The notes under the pieces: generated by a model
Told to the model about the DNA's origin: nothing
Seen by the model: the letters and a program-made list of their open reading frames with translations, nothing else
The model's database searches: none
Source of the DNA: Cristatella mucedo
Taxonomy: Eukaryota > Bryozoa > Phylactolaemata > Cristatellidae
Direction: 5' to 3'
NCBI GenBank assembly: GCA_009760855.2
Contig: WPIO01000084.1
Location: 186,501-246,500, forward strand
Length of the DNA stretch: 60,000 nt
Made by a program: the position numbers and the translations under genes
Part shown: piece after piece, positions 13,601 to 26,109 of the stretch
How the letters are laid out: every line of letters begins with the position of its first letter
How positions within the stretch are numbered: position 1 is the first letter of the stretch

Positions 13601-16600
13601 TCTGGACCTTAACCCAATCGAGCATTTGTGAGATGAAGTCGTGCGCTGGTTATGGCAGCTGGCTGTCCTTGTCACGACTATCGATGGCTTTTTGTTTACT
13701 TGCAACAAGCCTAGAGCAGTATAACGACCGTTGTTAGCCATGGTTTGATCAGCTCCATGCCTGGAAGAGTCCGACATGTCTTTGTAAATAAGGGAGGTGC
13801 AATGTCATGTTTGCACAATAACTTTATTATGGTATGTGATAACTACATGAATATGTTAATCATAATAGTGATGATAAAACACTTGATAAAGCGCCCTAAG
13901 AGAACTCAATCTCTTTCTAGGCGCTTTGCATTTGCTGTAAAGAAAATGTTGCTTATTCTCATTTCAACCAGTGAGCGTACTTTTGGTTACACAAAGTATT
14001 TAGTAGATATGGCCTTATGGCCACTGCTCCAGCCGTCCAAATACTTTTGCTTTTGAGTGTGTAGCAAAAATTATTTCAATTTGGTGGTAGGGACGTCAAG
14101 ATAGCTAGATGCCTAGAAGTGGCAAGTGCAACAGTACACTGGAGGAGCAACGAGATTGAATAGACAGGTTGGTGCAAGCAAGTGAACTGACTGCCGTGTA
14201 AGCCTTGCTAATATTACTTTAGTCCGTGAAGGCAAAGCGATAACTATTGATGCTGGGTTGTGAGGGATTTAGTTTTCACTCAGGTGCACCAAGTTTATGC
14301 ATTTGCAGGAAATGCAGCCAAATACTTGTTCTTTGACTTGCACTGTGCTGACTAGAAACTGCTCTGCTTCAGGCATGCATGGACTAATAGGCACTCGTAA
14401 GGGGCATCATAATTCCATGCAAGACAAGTGCGAGTAGCAAATCCGTCTCGACGTGCATGCCGAAGGCGATTGCATGTGCACTTCTGCACACATTAGCATG
14501 TCCGTGAGTGCGTGCGTTTGTGCAGGGGCGTGGGCTATGCGTGCGTGTGTGCGTATGTAGGGGGGCATGGGCCTTGAATGCGTTTGTGAATTCGGGCACG
14601 TGTGTCGGTGATTCGGGTAAATGCACATTTGGAAGCTGCCAACCTAAGCGTTTCATATGATGCCACTGTGCCTAGAATTCTTGAAAATGTCAGCACGTAA
14701 TCAATCATTCAGTGTTAAGGTGCTATATGCATTGCATGAATGGACTGCCATCGTTGACGTTTTCTTGTCTTGTCAGAGAATGGCCAGTCAGTCAGTTCAA
14801 GTGTGGAATATGTGTACCATCGTGGTAGGTCAAACAACCTCTGGGCGTCAACTTTCATTTGACCGACGCAGACGATCAGTCTCTCTTGCCTGACGTGCTG
14901 CAGATCCCGAAGAATTTAATCCATGTGCAGTGCTTTGTGACAAGCTGGAATAGGCAAGTGGCAATAGCCAGTAGTGATTTTACAATCGTATCACTTTATG
15001 CTGCATTCAGTTCAAACTTTCTGAAGTTTGGTTGGACCATATTAGATAGCCACTTTTTGGTGGTTGATTGGTAGTTCTGATATGCCTTTCGAAGTATCCA
15101 GAATGTGCATTATCTTGTAGAAATAAGAGGTTTCATGTTGTTCTGCATCAAAGGTAGAAAGAGTAAAGGCAGTCCGGCATTGTACTAGACTGCATCCTTT
15201 TTCAGACATTTCTTTATAGATTGCCTGTTGTCTCAGTATGCTGAATGGGCATAACAATATTGTTTTGGGGGTAATTTTTGCAGCCTATTTATATCTGAGG
15301 ACATATTGTGCCGACCCAGTGACGTAAGTGCTCCGAGTTTCAACCGTGCCTCTTTTAAGCTTTGAATCAACGGGATCCTTAAATACTCTAGGCTGCAGTG
15401 CTGTATGTTGGCAAATGAGTGCTGTATTCCCATAACCCAAAGGAGTACTTTTTTTAACACGACCGACATTTGAGCAGCTTCGCAGTTCAATACTAGAAGC
15501 GTTGCCACGCCTGAAGCTTTTCCATTGTCATGCAGTAGTCTATCTATATCGTTCTCTCCATACATGCTTCTTGCAGGCCTTGGTATCTAGCTGTTAAGCG
15601 ATTAAGTTCAGCTTGACTGTCTGACCTTGTTTAGAGCAGCCTTGGTTGTGTCAAATTGCATGTCTAGGTGAAAAGTGCACGCACTGTCTAGTGAAGCAAG
15701 GCTTTAGTTCTTGCACTGACCACTCCTATTGCAGAAGGCTATGGAAGTGCACGGCTGTCACGAAGCTCACGGAGGGGATGCTGAGATTTCTTGCTGGCCA
15801 TCTGCCATGTTGAATACCAAAGTGTGCCTCTGCTTCACATTAACAATGATTGAGCAGTGTATTGTCAGCTTAGCTTAGGAATCGGCAGGATCATTTATCG
15901 AACGTCTCTGCAACATGTAAGGGAAATATGTGTAATATAATGTATCTCTGTATGTAACTCCACCAAGCCATAAAGACTAAGTGAGTGTCATGCAGAAGAG
16001 TTTTCTGCAGTGCACTCAAAGCCTAAGCGGCTTTCGATGTGCATAAGGTCCATAGACTCAGGCACACAAAATCCTTGTAGTATGGCAGCCACTGCTGTGA
16101 CTGTAAATTCGTTCGGATAAAAGGAGGGTTTTCTATGACTCTAGGCATACTAACGTTGAGCAAAGCCTGTGAAAATATGCTATGAGAAAGCAAATACAAA
16201 CACATGTTGTTGGTGTGTATGCATTTAGTTTGACATCGTTCTACCACGATTCCTTATGACACTCCTTGTCTGGCCATGAATAGAGGCTGCCAGCTTCTGC
16301 GTTGTCTCGTGTGCTGTAGCAAATTCAAAGAGCCTGAGGTTTATTAAAAAGGTTTGCTACTGGTATAGGCTGAACGCCCTGCCTCAACCACTTGTCGACA
16401 TTGCTCCACAGTAGTTTTATATGGTTCTAATCGGGCGTGTAGCTTAACCACTTCACCAGCACTAAATAAAAATTTATGAAAAAGTACTTCACCTGCCCTG
16501 CAGTTCGCATAGGATCGTCATCTTGCTGCCAAAGGTGCCCCAGACAGAGTATTTGAGCCTTAAAATCCACTTTTCTTGACCAACATTGACTTGAGCAAAG

Positions 16601-19600
16601 TACTTTTCGAGGAATCTTAGAAAAACCCCTTATTACCAGCACAAATTTACAGCTGCAGCAGCGGCGGCCATACTGCAAGGACTTGTTGCACCTGGCTGTA
16701 AATTAAATGTAATTAGTTTGTATGGCGCACTAAAAGAACTTGAGCTCTATTCAGGCACTTCACATACGCCACGGGGCTCGAGCCCACGATCTCAGTCATC
16801 AAATATATTCACCTTGACCTCGGTCATTGAAGGCAAGGACCTTAACCAGTGGTCTAAACCAGCGCTGAGTGTCCCTACCTTTCGAAAATGTGTTCGATTC
16901 TTAATCTGCTGTTCTTTGCTTTTAGTTTTTCCACTCGACCTAAATTGTGGTGGTAAAGAATCAAAAGAAATCTGTTTAGCCAAAACATTAGCAAGGTGTA
17001 TGAAAGTGCTTAACACCCTCGTCAAGGGGGCTAGTATGGCTTGATAATAATTTGAATAAGAAATTATTTAAATTATATAGCATCCTAAGCGAACATTATC
17101 TCGATCCACGTGCTTTACATATGTCACAGGTCTCGAGCCCATGATATTGGTCGTTTAAGGCAAGCACTTTACCTCTGAGTCCATATGTCATGCTGCCAGA
17201 TGCAGTTGACCCCTCGACCTCTAAAACCAGTTTCAGGTTATATAGAGACTCACTCGTTTCGAGTATTAGTGGCACAGGCATGATGATAAGTTGCTGTCAT
17301 TGAAAATACAAGTGATATTCAAAGTGGCTTAAATGACAGTAGGTATCCAGCATGTTGGAAAAGATGCATCCTGTGCTTTGCTTGACATTTAAACACACCC
17401 CCCACAGCAACTAGGGATATAGTAAATGAACCTTTTAGGACTGCCTTCCCTCAAATTGGGAAAGCTGTGGAGAACTTATTATTAAACTACCGATTTTATC
17501 TATAACTTCTCTTGGACTCAAGTTGTGGTCCTATTTAAGATAGTTTAGCTGAAGGGCTAGTTAGTGCATATTTTTCAAACAAATCTCATTTGTAAATCAT
17601 TAGTATTCGTTAACTGAGAAATATTCATTACAGATAGACTGAAGTCATTTGCCATAGCCTTCATCGCCAACCTCGCCCCTTCATAGCCAGTCCACCTATT
17701 GATGTGTTATATGCTTGTATGCACACAGCTGTTGTAATTATTCCATAGTGCATATATGTAGGCTCATATTTTAAGGCAATCACCAATGTTAGAAATGGGG
17801 TTGCTCCAGCCATTACTATGTCAGAACTGATTCGGAATGATAGTTAAGCGTTTGTACTGGCGTGATCACATGTTTCAGCATTTTAGTACAATCTCAAGTT
17901 GTTGGATACCCTTACCTTCCAAAACAAAAACGTTCCTGCCATAATCGGCCTGTCATGAAATGTGCGTTTTTCCTTATCCTCTGACTCACGTACCAGGTTT
18001 ATTAAGCTGTGCTGCTATTCTACTCTTCTTCTACTGCTATTCCGACGACCCGTTCCGGGGAGGGGGTGCCAACGACCATTTAGTTGTCTGCCTTTTGCAT
18101 GGTCTGTGAAACTGTTCTCTAGGTTAGGCTGGTTTGTTTACCGTCTGCAGGATCAAGGTTGCAGCATTAATAATAATTCACTGTCGCCAATGGGAATGTG
18201 AGATGCTAGTTTCATTATGAATTTTCCAGGCTAAAAACGCGTGAGCAAGCCATCCTCATCAAGAGAGGCGAGCTGGTGGACGATGCCGAGACCGTGTACC
18301 TCTGGGTTCGCTCAGTCACTGTGCGGACGTGCAAGCAGCGTTACATCACCAAGGTAACACACCTGGGACCACGACTATGTGCTGCTTCAGCGCTTGCAAA
18401 GCCAGTTTCTCGACGTATGCCTACTTGAGATATAGTGAGCCTAGTGAGCACCGGCTATCTAGTTTTCAAGATACCTAAGTGAATTTTCGTACCTCAGGTC
18501 AATCGATACACTCACATAGATTCTGTGACATCGAGAGATCTCGGCTTGTGCTGTTGGTGGGTGGCAGGCAATCATTTGGTCTCCAGTGCAAAATAGATCG
18601 ACCTCTTAGTCGTGGTCATCTTCATCTTTCATGTCATCGGCATGTGCCCAGAATCTTGGAGTCATAATTCCTCAATCTTAAGCTTACTTTGGAGCTTTTT
18701 TGAAAATGCAGCATGCGGCTCACCATAGCAGATTTGCATTGTTGTCTTTATCGGGGCCTATCTGGACCCCTTTATGATAGAATGGCCCTTTCCTAACAGA
18801 ACGGCTGTGTCACACTCTTGCTCCTTCGTTACTGGATATCTTGCATGCTTGCCTTGGCATATTGCACAAGTGATGTAAATGTCGACTGATTCAACAAACT
18901 CGACCATTCATAGCTGTTAAAATCGAGTCTTACCATTTTTTAATGCGCTGATTTGGCTCAGTATTTAAGATGCTTGCCTTGACCGTGGTCAAGGTGAATG
19001 TATTTGAAGGTCGTGGACTCAAACCCCGTGGCATATGTTAAACACTTGAGTAGATATTTAAGTTTTCGTAGGGTGCCACACAGATGAATTATATTATGAT
19101 TATTTAACCGGATGCTTATAGCTGTGTTTTTCCATAGTACTCTATGTCTGGCCTACGTCCAGCTGTGTTTGTGCACTCCGAGCTGCATGTTGCCCACGGC
19201 TGCCAGGCTCCCGTGAATATCAGTGAGTGAGCACAACCTGCTTCTAAAGCCCGATCGGTATATCCTAACTGTCTGGAGTCGATTTTGTCTACATCTTTCA
19301 GGATGATATAGCCTTTGCAGCTACTAGTGCTGCCACTGCAACCAATGGAAATCTCAGAGTAATCCGGCCAAATGAGAAATCGACAAGAAAACCGGCAGGT
19401 GCTTCAGACCAGGGAATGGCAGTCGTTCCTGCTGCCAGCATCAAGTCCGTTATATCTGCCAATCATGAGGCCAGCAGTAGCCAATGTGGAGGCAGTGGAT
19501 CCGTGGCCAAGGACGGTCGGTGTAGTGCTGCTTCTGGCGATGTAGCAACATCTGGTATTGCTGTGGCATTACCATCTAGCACTGGATATGTTCAGGTAAG

Positions 19601-21793
19601 AGGTATTGGGTTGAATGCAAAATTGGCATCATAAAGCCATCAGTTGGTAACAAAGTTATCGAAAAACCACAACCTGGGTAGCAAGATGAGGAAGCGCGGA
19701 AAGTAAACCAGACACACTTACTCCAGGAAAGTTTCATCGAAACAATTGTCTGCACTTGTGCTGCCTTGCTATCTCGCCCTGCCGATTCTTGGGATTTATT
19801 TGTTTCTCCCTTTTAGCTTGCTATTTAAGTCATAGTCGTCTCGTTCAATTTATGGGCGATTTAATGGTAATGAACATCATCAGATATCAAACATGCTGTG
19901 TGCCTGCCCAACCTTTCTTGATTTGTTGGTGCAGCCACCGTCTTTTGAAAAGGTGGCCATCAAAAGTCCTTCGCCTCACCAAAAATTAGTTTATCGTAGA
20001 GTTAGTGGTCAAGGCTTCCGGTTGCTGTTTAGCCTTCCAGCAAGGAAGTCATCACAGATAACCCTCACTGAAGATGTTATCAGTACAGTCAAGCCTGTGT
20101 ACAAGGGCCAGCTAGCCCATTGTGTTGCTTATTTATAAAAGGAGTGTATTTATGCAGGTCTTAACTTGTAAGTGAGCGATCCTGGTCAACCCAAGGTCGT
20201 TTTTGCCTATGTTAAAAGACTATTTACACTTATTGTAATACCAAAAGAATTTAAGAAGCAGTTGTTTGTGCTAGGGGGAGGACTAAGTTTGCATAATGTT
20301 ATATGATAGCCGGACATATAGAGCAGGTGTCTGAGCTATTTTATCTTTCATTTTTCAGAAAGAGGGAGTGAGAGAGAGAGGGGGTAGATTGAGAGAGAGG
20401 GTAGATTGAGAGAGACAGACAGAGAGAGAGAGGTGGGGGGCTTTCGTTTGGTGTTAGTTTTTTCATCTTTATGAAAATTACCTGTATCAGTCTTTCGGTA
20501 ACGATTGGTATCCCCTGTTACTAGCTCATCAAGTCTCCTGTCTGTCTGCATTTTCTAGTGCCTAGCATTCTGATAGCATGTGTTTTTGCTTATTAACTGA
20601 AGCCCTTCTTACCATGCCATGATAGCATACAACTTGCAATCGTTATCAGGTTCTTTGCTGACTAATTACCATTGTGCCCATCATAGCCTTAGCTGTAGGG
20701 AGAACTTGAATGCTACCGCGACGGGTATTTTCGGAACAACCACGACAGGTATTTTCTTAACAATCACAGCAGGCGACCCAGTATTGAACTACTTTAGTTT
20801 TTTCAATGACATTGAGCCACACAGTTTAGCCCCCTGCCAATTCTGAGGTTGTGCCACCAGTGCAATTCCATCTCTTCTTATCGTTAACTGACTCTCAGTT
20901 CGAATAGCAAGCAGTTTAGAAACAGGCGGGCTGTGTAAGGCTCAACTCTAAAAGTTGAGGGTAACTGCAATCTACCACTCTTCCTTATACATATCCACAA
21001 TGGCTTGAGTTATGAAGCTGTTAATAGTTGTAGCTGCCCACGAGTATGCTTGAAGAGAGCTCTATGTAGCAGACTGCACGTCGGCAGGATGTGTCACGTA
21101 CAGACAAGTCATGGGAGGCGCAGAGACTGAACCGTCATTGTGGCACTATTGGGCTAGCTGTGCTATCCCAATGGTGTATCACTACAGAATCATGCTGCCA
21201 AAAACGGTTATTTTTTATAGATGGTCCTTATTTGGAGGTTTTACTGTAAAGGTGGGCGGTGTTTCAGATAGGTGATATAGTTCGTGTTCTTTTCAGTGCT
21301 TTCAGTACTGTTTTGTGTAACTTGTTGCCTACTGATGTCTTTTATCGGTGGGGGAGCTGTGAGTCTACTTCTTCTCACCAATATTTGGAATGTAGTGTGT
21401 CTCCATGTTAGCAGTCTCTTACTTTTGGTAATCATTGATTTAGGCTGTCTAGTAGTCCATTTAGCTTTATGATTGTGATGGTTCTGCTGAGATAAAATGC
21501 CTGGCCAGCCTCTGGTGCAGAAAGCAAATTTTTTGTTGTACATTCTCTCCGCCTTCCCGGAGCCTTGCTAGTGATAGCTTAAAGTCCTGCGTGGATCCTT
21601 GGTGGGGTGGGCAGCTTGACACACTGGCTTGCTGCATGTGGAAGCCAAAAAACCCAGCATTTTTACTGGGTTGTCCAGTGAATGACACATCAGCAACTCA
21701 GCCCCAGGATAACTCCTTCCCCTGTTCTGTGTGGGGATAGTGCAGCAATGCATCGGATCTAAAGAAGGCATTTATGCTCCTAGGCATCTTGAT

Positions 21794-21884
<91 letters not shown>

Positions 21885-22108
21885 CTCTCTTGTCGTTTTT
21901 GGAAGCTTCAAGCTGACCACTATGGACCCTCATCGATTTCGCATGCCGAGGTGGCTAGGTTGGCAGGCTCGTTTAACTCTTTGCAAAGTCTTCCATTCTT
22001 TGTAGCTCGCTTGGGTCGTTTCTGACTCCAGGTTGTACATGCCTTGTTATGTTCAGCAATAACTCGATTGTATATGTAAAGGGCCTAGAAAGTGATTTCA
22101 ACCCTCTT

Positions 22109-22142
<34 letters not shown>

Positions 22143-25100
22143 AAGAGGGTTGAAATCACTTTCTATATATATGGATGCATGCAAATATCTAAATTGTATT
22201 ATGATTTTACTATTAGTTGTCTATGTTCATTGTACTTGGTTGCAGGCTGTTGCTGCTGATGGCACGCCATTGTGCCTGGTTTGCCGTAAACCTTTTCAAA
22301 CAGCCTTGTTGGCTAAGGAAGTCGCCAGCTCATCTGACAATGCTTGGCAGACGCGTTTCTGCAGCCGGAAATGCAGTGACGAACACAGGGTATGCTGCTT
22401 GCCTCCAAGTAGCTGATTGAGGCCAGATCTGTGTATCAGTCAGTGCAAAACTGTATGCATATCAGTGGGTGTGTGCTTATGCTTGCTTGCAAGCATGAAA
22501 GGTTGCAATCAGCGAATGAATTTTGCTGCTGTAATACTGTCATTTATTACCTATATTAATCTATCTTTGATCGTAACCATCATATTTGTGTGTATGCACT
22601 CGGATGTGTGCTTGCCTTTCACGGTAGTCTTTGTTAATCAGCCGGTTTCCAATGGACGTGGGTTACAACTGTTTTTTACAGACACTGACGTCCCATGAAT
22701 ACGGTCGACTCCTGACAAAGCGCTTTGATGCTGGTATATGTGAGCAGTGCGGTGTCAACACCTTGCATATCTTCTCTCGTGTGAGGTAAGAAACACCTTT
22801 TGAAAGATATTTCTTTGATAGTTTTCATGAGGTAGGTCTTATACGGTTTATCGGCAGTGTACATCCTTCTAGCACCATTTAATATGCGAATGTTTGTTAT
22901 TGCACAGGTCTCTGGTGACAGTGACTGCTCGCTTTTTTACGAATTTCAATTTCTTAGTGCATGTTGCAAAAAAACCAATTTTGCATATCGAAAAAAATAT
23001 TCTTGGCTCATTATGGGACCTGGAATTAAGTTAGATCAGCTGCTATTGTTTTGTATAAGTCATTGTGAAAGCAGCCTGCTATGTGCAAGTTCGATCACGA
23101 GACTTGAATTTTCAAGCCATTTAGTGATTTGCTGATTATATCTGTTTACGACACGGGCCACGATTGTCTTCCTGTGGCATTCTGATTGTGCACATTGTAT
23201 TTCACTCACCCAAAACTCTTCTGTTCCAGATCAGTTTATTCTCTAATCGTGTTACTCTTTCGGATTTCTCGATTGCCTCTTGCTGTAGCTCCTCATCCAT
23301 CCGAGTGGCCACCATTGCCATCTGGCCATCATAGCTGCAACGGTTTCTGTTATAACATCGTCTGTATGGGCCTCACTTCCAATGCCTTGAATACCCCCTT
23401 ACATGGTTCTACTGATCTTTTTGAGCAGGCAATACTTTTGAGTTCTTAACACTCTACCAGCAATCATCTACCAGCACATGAGTCCCGATACCGACACTGC
23501 TGCCACGTGATGCATATGAATTGATCTGCTTTCTCTAGTGTGGCATCCTAGATACAGTAGTGCCTTGCTTGTGCTTGCCATTCTTCCTGGGTCTGTTCTG
23601 CTGCCGGCCATCCTTGTCAGGCCATATTGTGTGCCCCCTGTTGTGTTTGTTGTACTAGTACCATATAAGACGGCCGTATGGTGCCCTTCCATGTCGGTGC
23701 ATGCTGTAAAGCCTACTAGTATGACTAAGCAGGTGACAACTCTCGTCAATTTCCGCGAGTTTTGCTTGGATTGGCTTGCAGTATTTGCACTGCGCCGGCA
23801 AGGGGAGCCTGTCGATGTTCAAACTTGTGGTGGGCTGCTCGTTTGAGACACCGAATATCCAGCCATCTGAGCGAGCCTGACTGGCTAGTTTTTAGGCCTC
23901 TCATTTTTTGCAAGGAGTCGTGATGGCTGGTCAGCAGCTGCCAAGACACGATTCGCACCGACCTCTGTCGTGTGCAGTGTTCATTTGATAAGTCATCCAG
24001 TGAGATGACTAATAAAGTCGGTATGGTTGGTCCCTTTTTTAGAATAGGCATTTGAGCGATGCATCTTGGTTTGGTAGGTCTTAACTCGCAGACGACGACT
24101 GAGCTTTTGGTCATTCATTGAGGAATTATTGTCCAACCTTTCTCTGTCGCTTGCGGATCACATCATTTGCAATGATTGAGTTGGAGCTTCACGTCATCTC
24201 CTAGTTAAATGGATTTGGCTTATGTATATAGGAGTAAGTAGCCTATTTTTTGATATTCGTAGTGCTTATTCTGTATAGACCCTGTAGGTCTCTCTATTCT
24301 CTGGCTCTAGCCTACCTATCAGAACTACTCCCCCACCACGTGAAGAATCGTACAACGTGGTGTTCTGGCTCGAATCGTTTAGCCATTCCTCGTATGAACC
24401 TCAAAACCATTGGAGACCGTGCCTTTAGTTCTTATTCTTCCAAACCCTGGAACTCACTACCGACATACTTCACAACGTCCCCCAACATCACGAAATTTAA
24501 AAAGAAGCTTAAAACACCTGTTTATTACAGCATTTGGTGGGCCTCTGTGACTCGTTCTTCGTGTTTATGTACCTGCTTGCACTATGCCTGCTACTTGTGG
24601 ATGTTACCACCAATCATTCGGTAACGCTTTCTATACAGCATCTGTAAATTGCCTAGAAAGAGATCAGTTCTCTGAGGGTGCTATACAAATGTATCATCAT
24701 TATTTTTATAGACTGGGCTGCTTATGCTTCATCTTCAGTTGATTTTTCTATATAAATGTGTAGATTATGCTTCATCTTCAGTTGATTTTTCTATATAAAT
24801 GTGAAGACGTTCCTGCTATTCCTGGTATTATTGCTAACTCCTAGCAGACTGTGGACCATGTCATAAAGTTGATGGGTTAGCATTTCACAAGAACCACAAA
24901 TCTTGGTTCGTATATCCTTAATCCCTTTAGCAGAGGCAGGTGTTTTCTGCAGTAAATATGTGTCATAAGCATGTTGCTCGACAAACATCGGTTGCTTCAT
25001 GTGGCAGAAAGAAGAAAATCCAGGCAACATACAGGTCGCCTGTGCTAGCTTACGGGCCGTGTTGTGTGCTTAGAAAAGCTACAGCTGCAGCACAGCAGAG

Positions 25101-26057
25101 GCACCAACCAAACTATACTTACTTTGTGACGAGAAGGCAATGGGGCTGCATTTGTATTTTCACATGTCCACTTATTCTATTCGAATAGCCAAGCTGTTAG
25201 CATGTTTGTACTCGGTGTGATCGGATTCTTCCTAAATTGAAGTCGGGGCATCAGAACCTGCCCATCGATTGGTTCAATCATCCAAAATGACTAGGTTGCG
25301 ACTGCTGCTGGAGGCTGGCAGCAGACGTCTCGGATTGTACTGTTAACCCTGAGCTCAAGCGCTCGGTCAGGACCTATACCTTTCCTGTCTTATCCAGCAA
25401 TAGACTAGGAAATATCAGTGTCGGAAAGATGAACAGTTCCAAATTGGCTGCAGTGCCTGTGCTGGGTACGGCAGAGCAAGTATGGTAAATGTGACTGCAG
25501 TTCATTGTGTGACATAATCATCATCGTTCGGCATATGGTTACCTAGTGGCTGGAGTGGAGGTATATAGAAGCCAACCCCTTCAGTGCCAGCTAATCCATT
25601 TGCTCACTCAGCTTTTCTGGATTAGCTCACGTTTCTTCTGCGAACGTTTTGCCAGAGATTGTCGCTAGGTGCCATCATTGCTTCATGTCACATCGTCGTT
25701 TGAGGTGTCAGCTAACTCTCTCTTACCAAACGACCTTTTTTGCAGAGCCACGAGCAGTATGAAGGAACGGTCGCAACTTATACAAGACTCCTGCTACCGA
25801 ACTTTGCCCAAAAGGTTAAAGGTGGACATGGTGAAGCAGCCTACTGAGGGCCAGGTAGGAGACGAGAGTGCCGATGGGAGAAGCGTGCAGCAGTTATGCT
25901 AGGTCGTACTGGCTTTGTGTTGAGCTACCCTCCACACTGGGCAAACTAGCTAGATTACGACCGTTGAATTATTAAATATTAGCAAATAGGCCAGCTTGTA
26001 TACTCAATGGTTTTTCAGAGCATAATCCCAGTGGTCGGTTCTGGGGCACCTTATTTT

Positions 26058-26109
<52 letters not shown>

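Larger units (their letters stand above)
10206..14776 (+). other. ZRANB3 intron with GC donor
   Basis: This 4.6-kb intron runs from CAG|GCGAGT to TTGTCAG. It contains a SINE B copy (12345-12535), two LINE tails (12905-13010, 13858-13945), a Tc1-like relic (13290-13700) and a poly-C run (12101-12110). Around 14440-14600 is a GT/GC-rich patch. No exon is required by phase. Confidence 0.7.
14954..18229 (+). other. ZRANB3 intron with GC donor
   Basis: The intron starts AG|GCAAGT, the consensus for GC-AG introns, and ends TTTCCAG. It contains a 120-bp repeat copy (15933), a Tc1-like relic (16060-16680) and two minus-strand SINE A copies (16715, 17075). Confidence 0.7.
19596..22245 (+). other. ZRANB3 intron
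   Basis: The intron holds a GA-rich stretch (about 20354-20433), a long (CT)n tract (21796-21879) and the 80-bp palindrome (22086-22165). Phases on both sides are 0. I see no exon. Confidence 0.7.
22786..25745 (+). other. ZRANB3 intron
   Basis: It contains a LINE 3' fragment (24255-24705) and a tandem duplication (24722-24803). The stretch 22800-24240 looks unique and non-coding; open frames near 23540-23850 lack any recognised motif. Confidence 0.7.

Noticed and set aside
18479-18667. Small plus-strand open frame after a ZRANB3 exon
   Set aside because: No motif, no needed phase, and it lies in the intron between two exons that already join in frame.
21731-22025. Ser-Leu repeat open frames over the (CT)n tract
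   Set aside because: Artefact of the dinucleotide repeat inside a ZRANB3 intron.
23468-23846. Overlapping open frames of about 100 codons on both strands
   Set aside because: No splice sites that fit ZRANB3, no recognised motif, composition like the surrounding intron.
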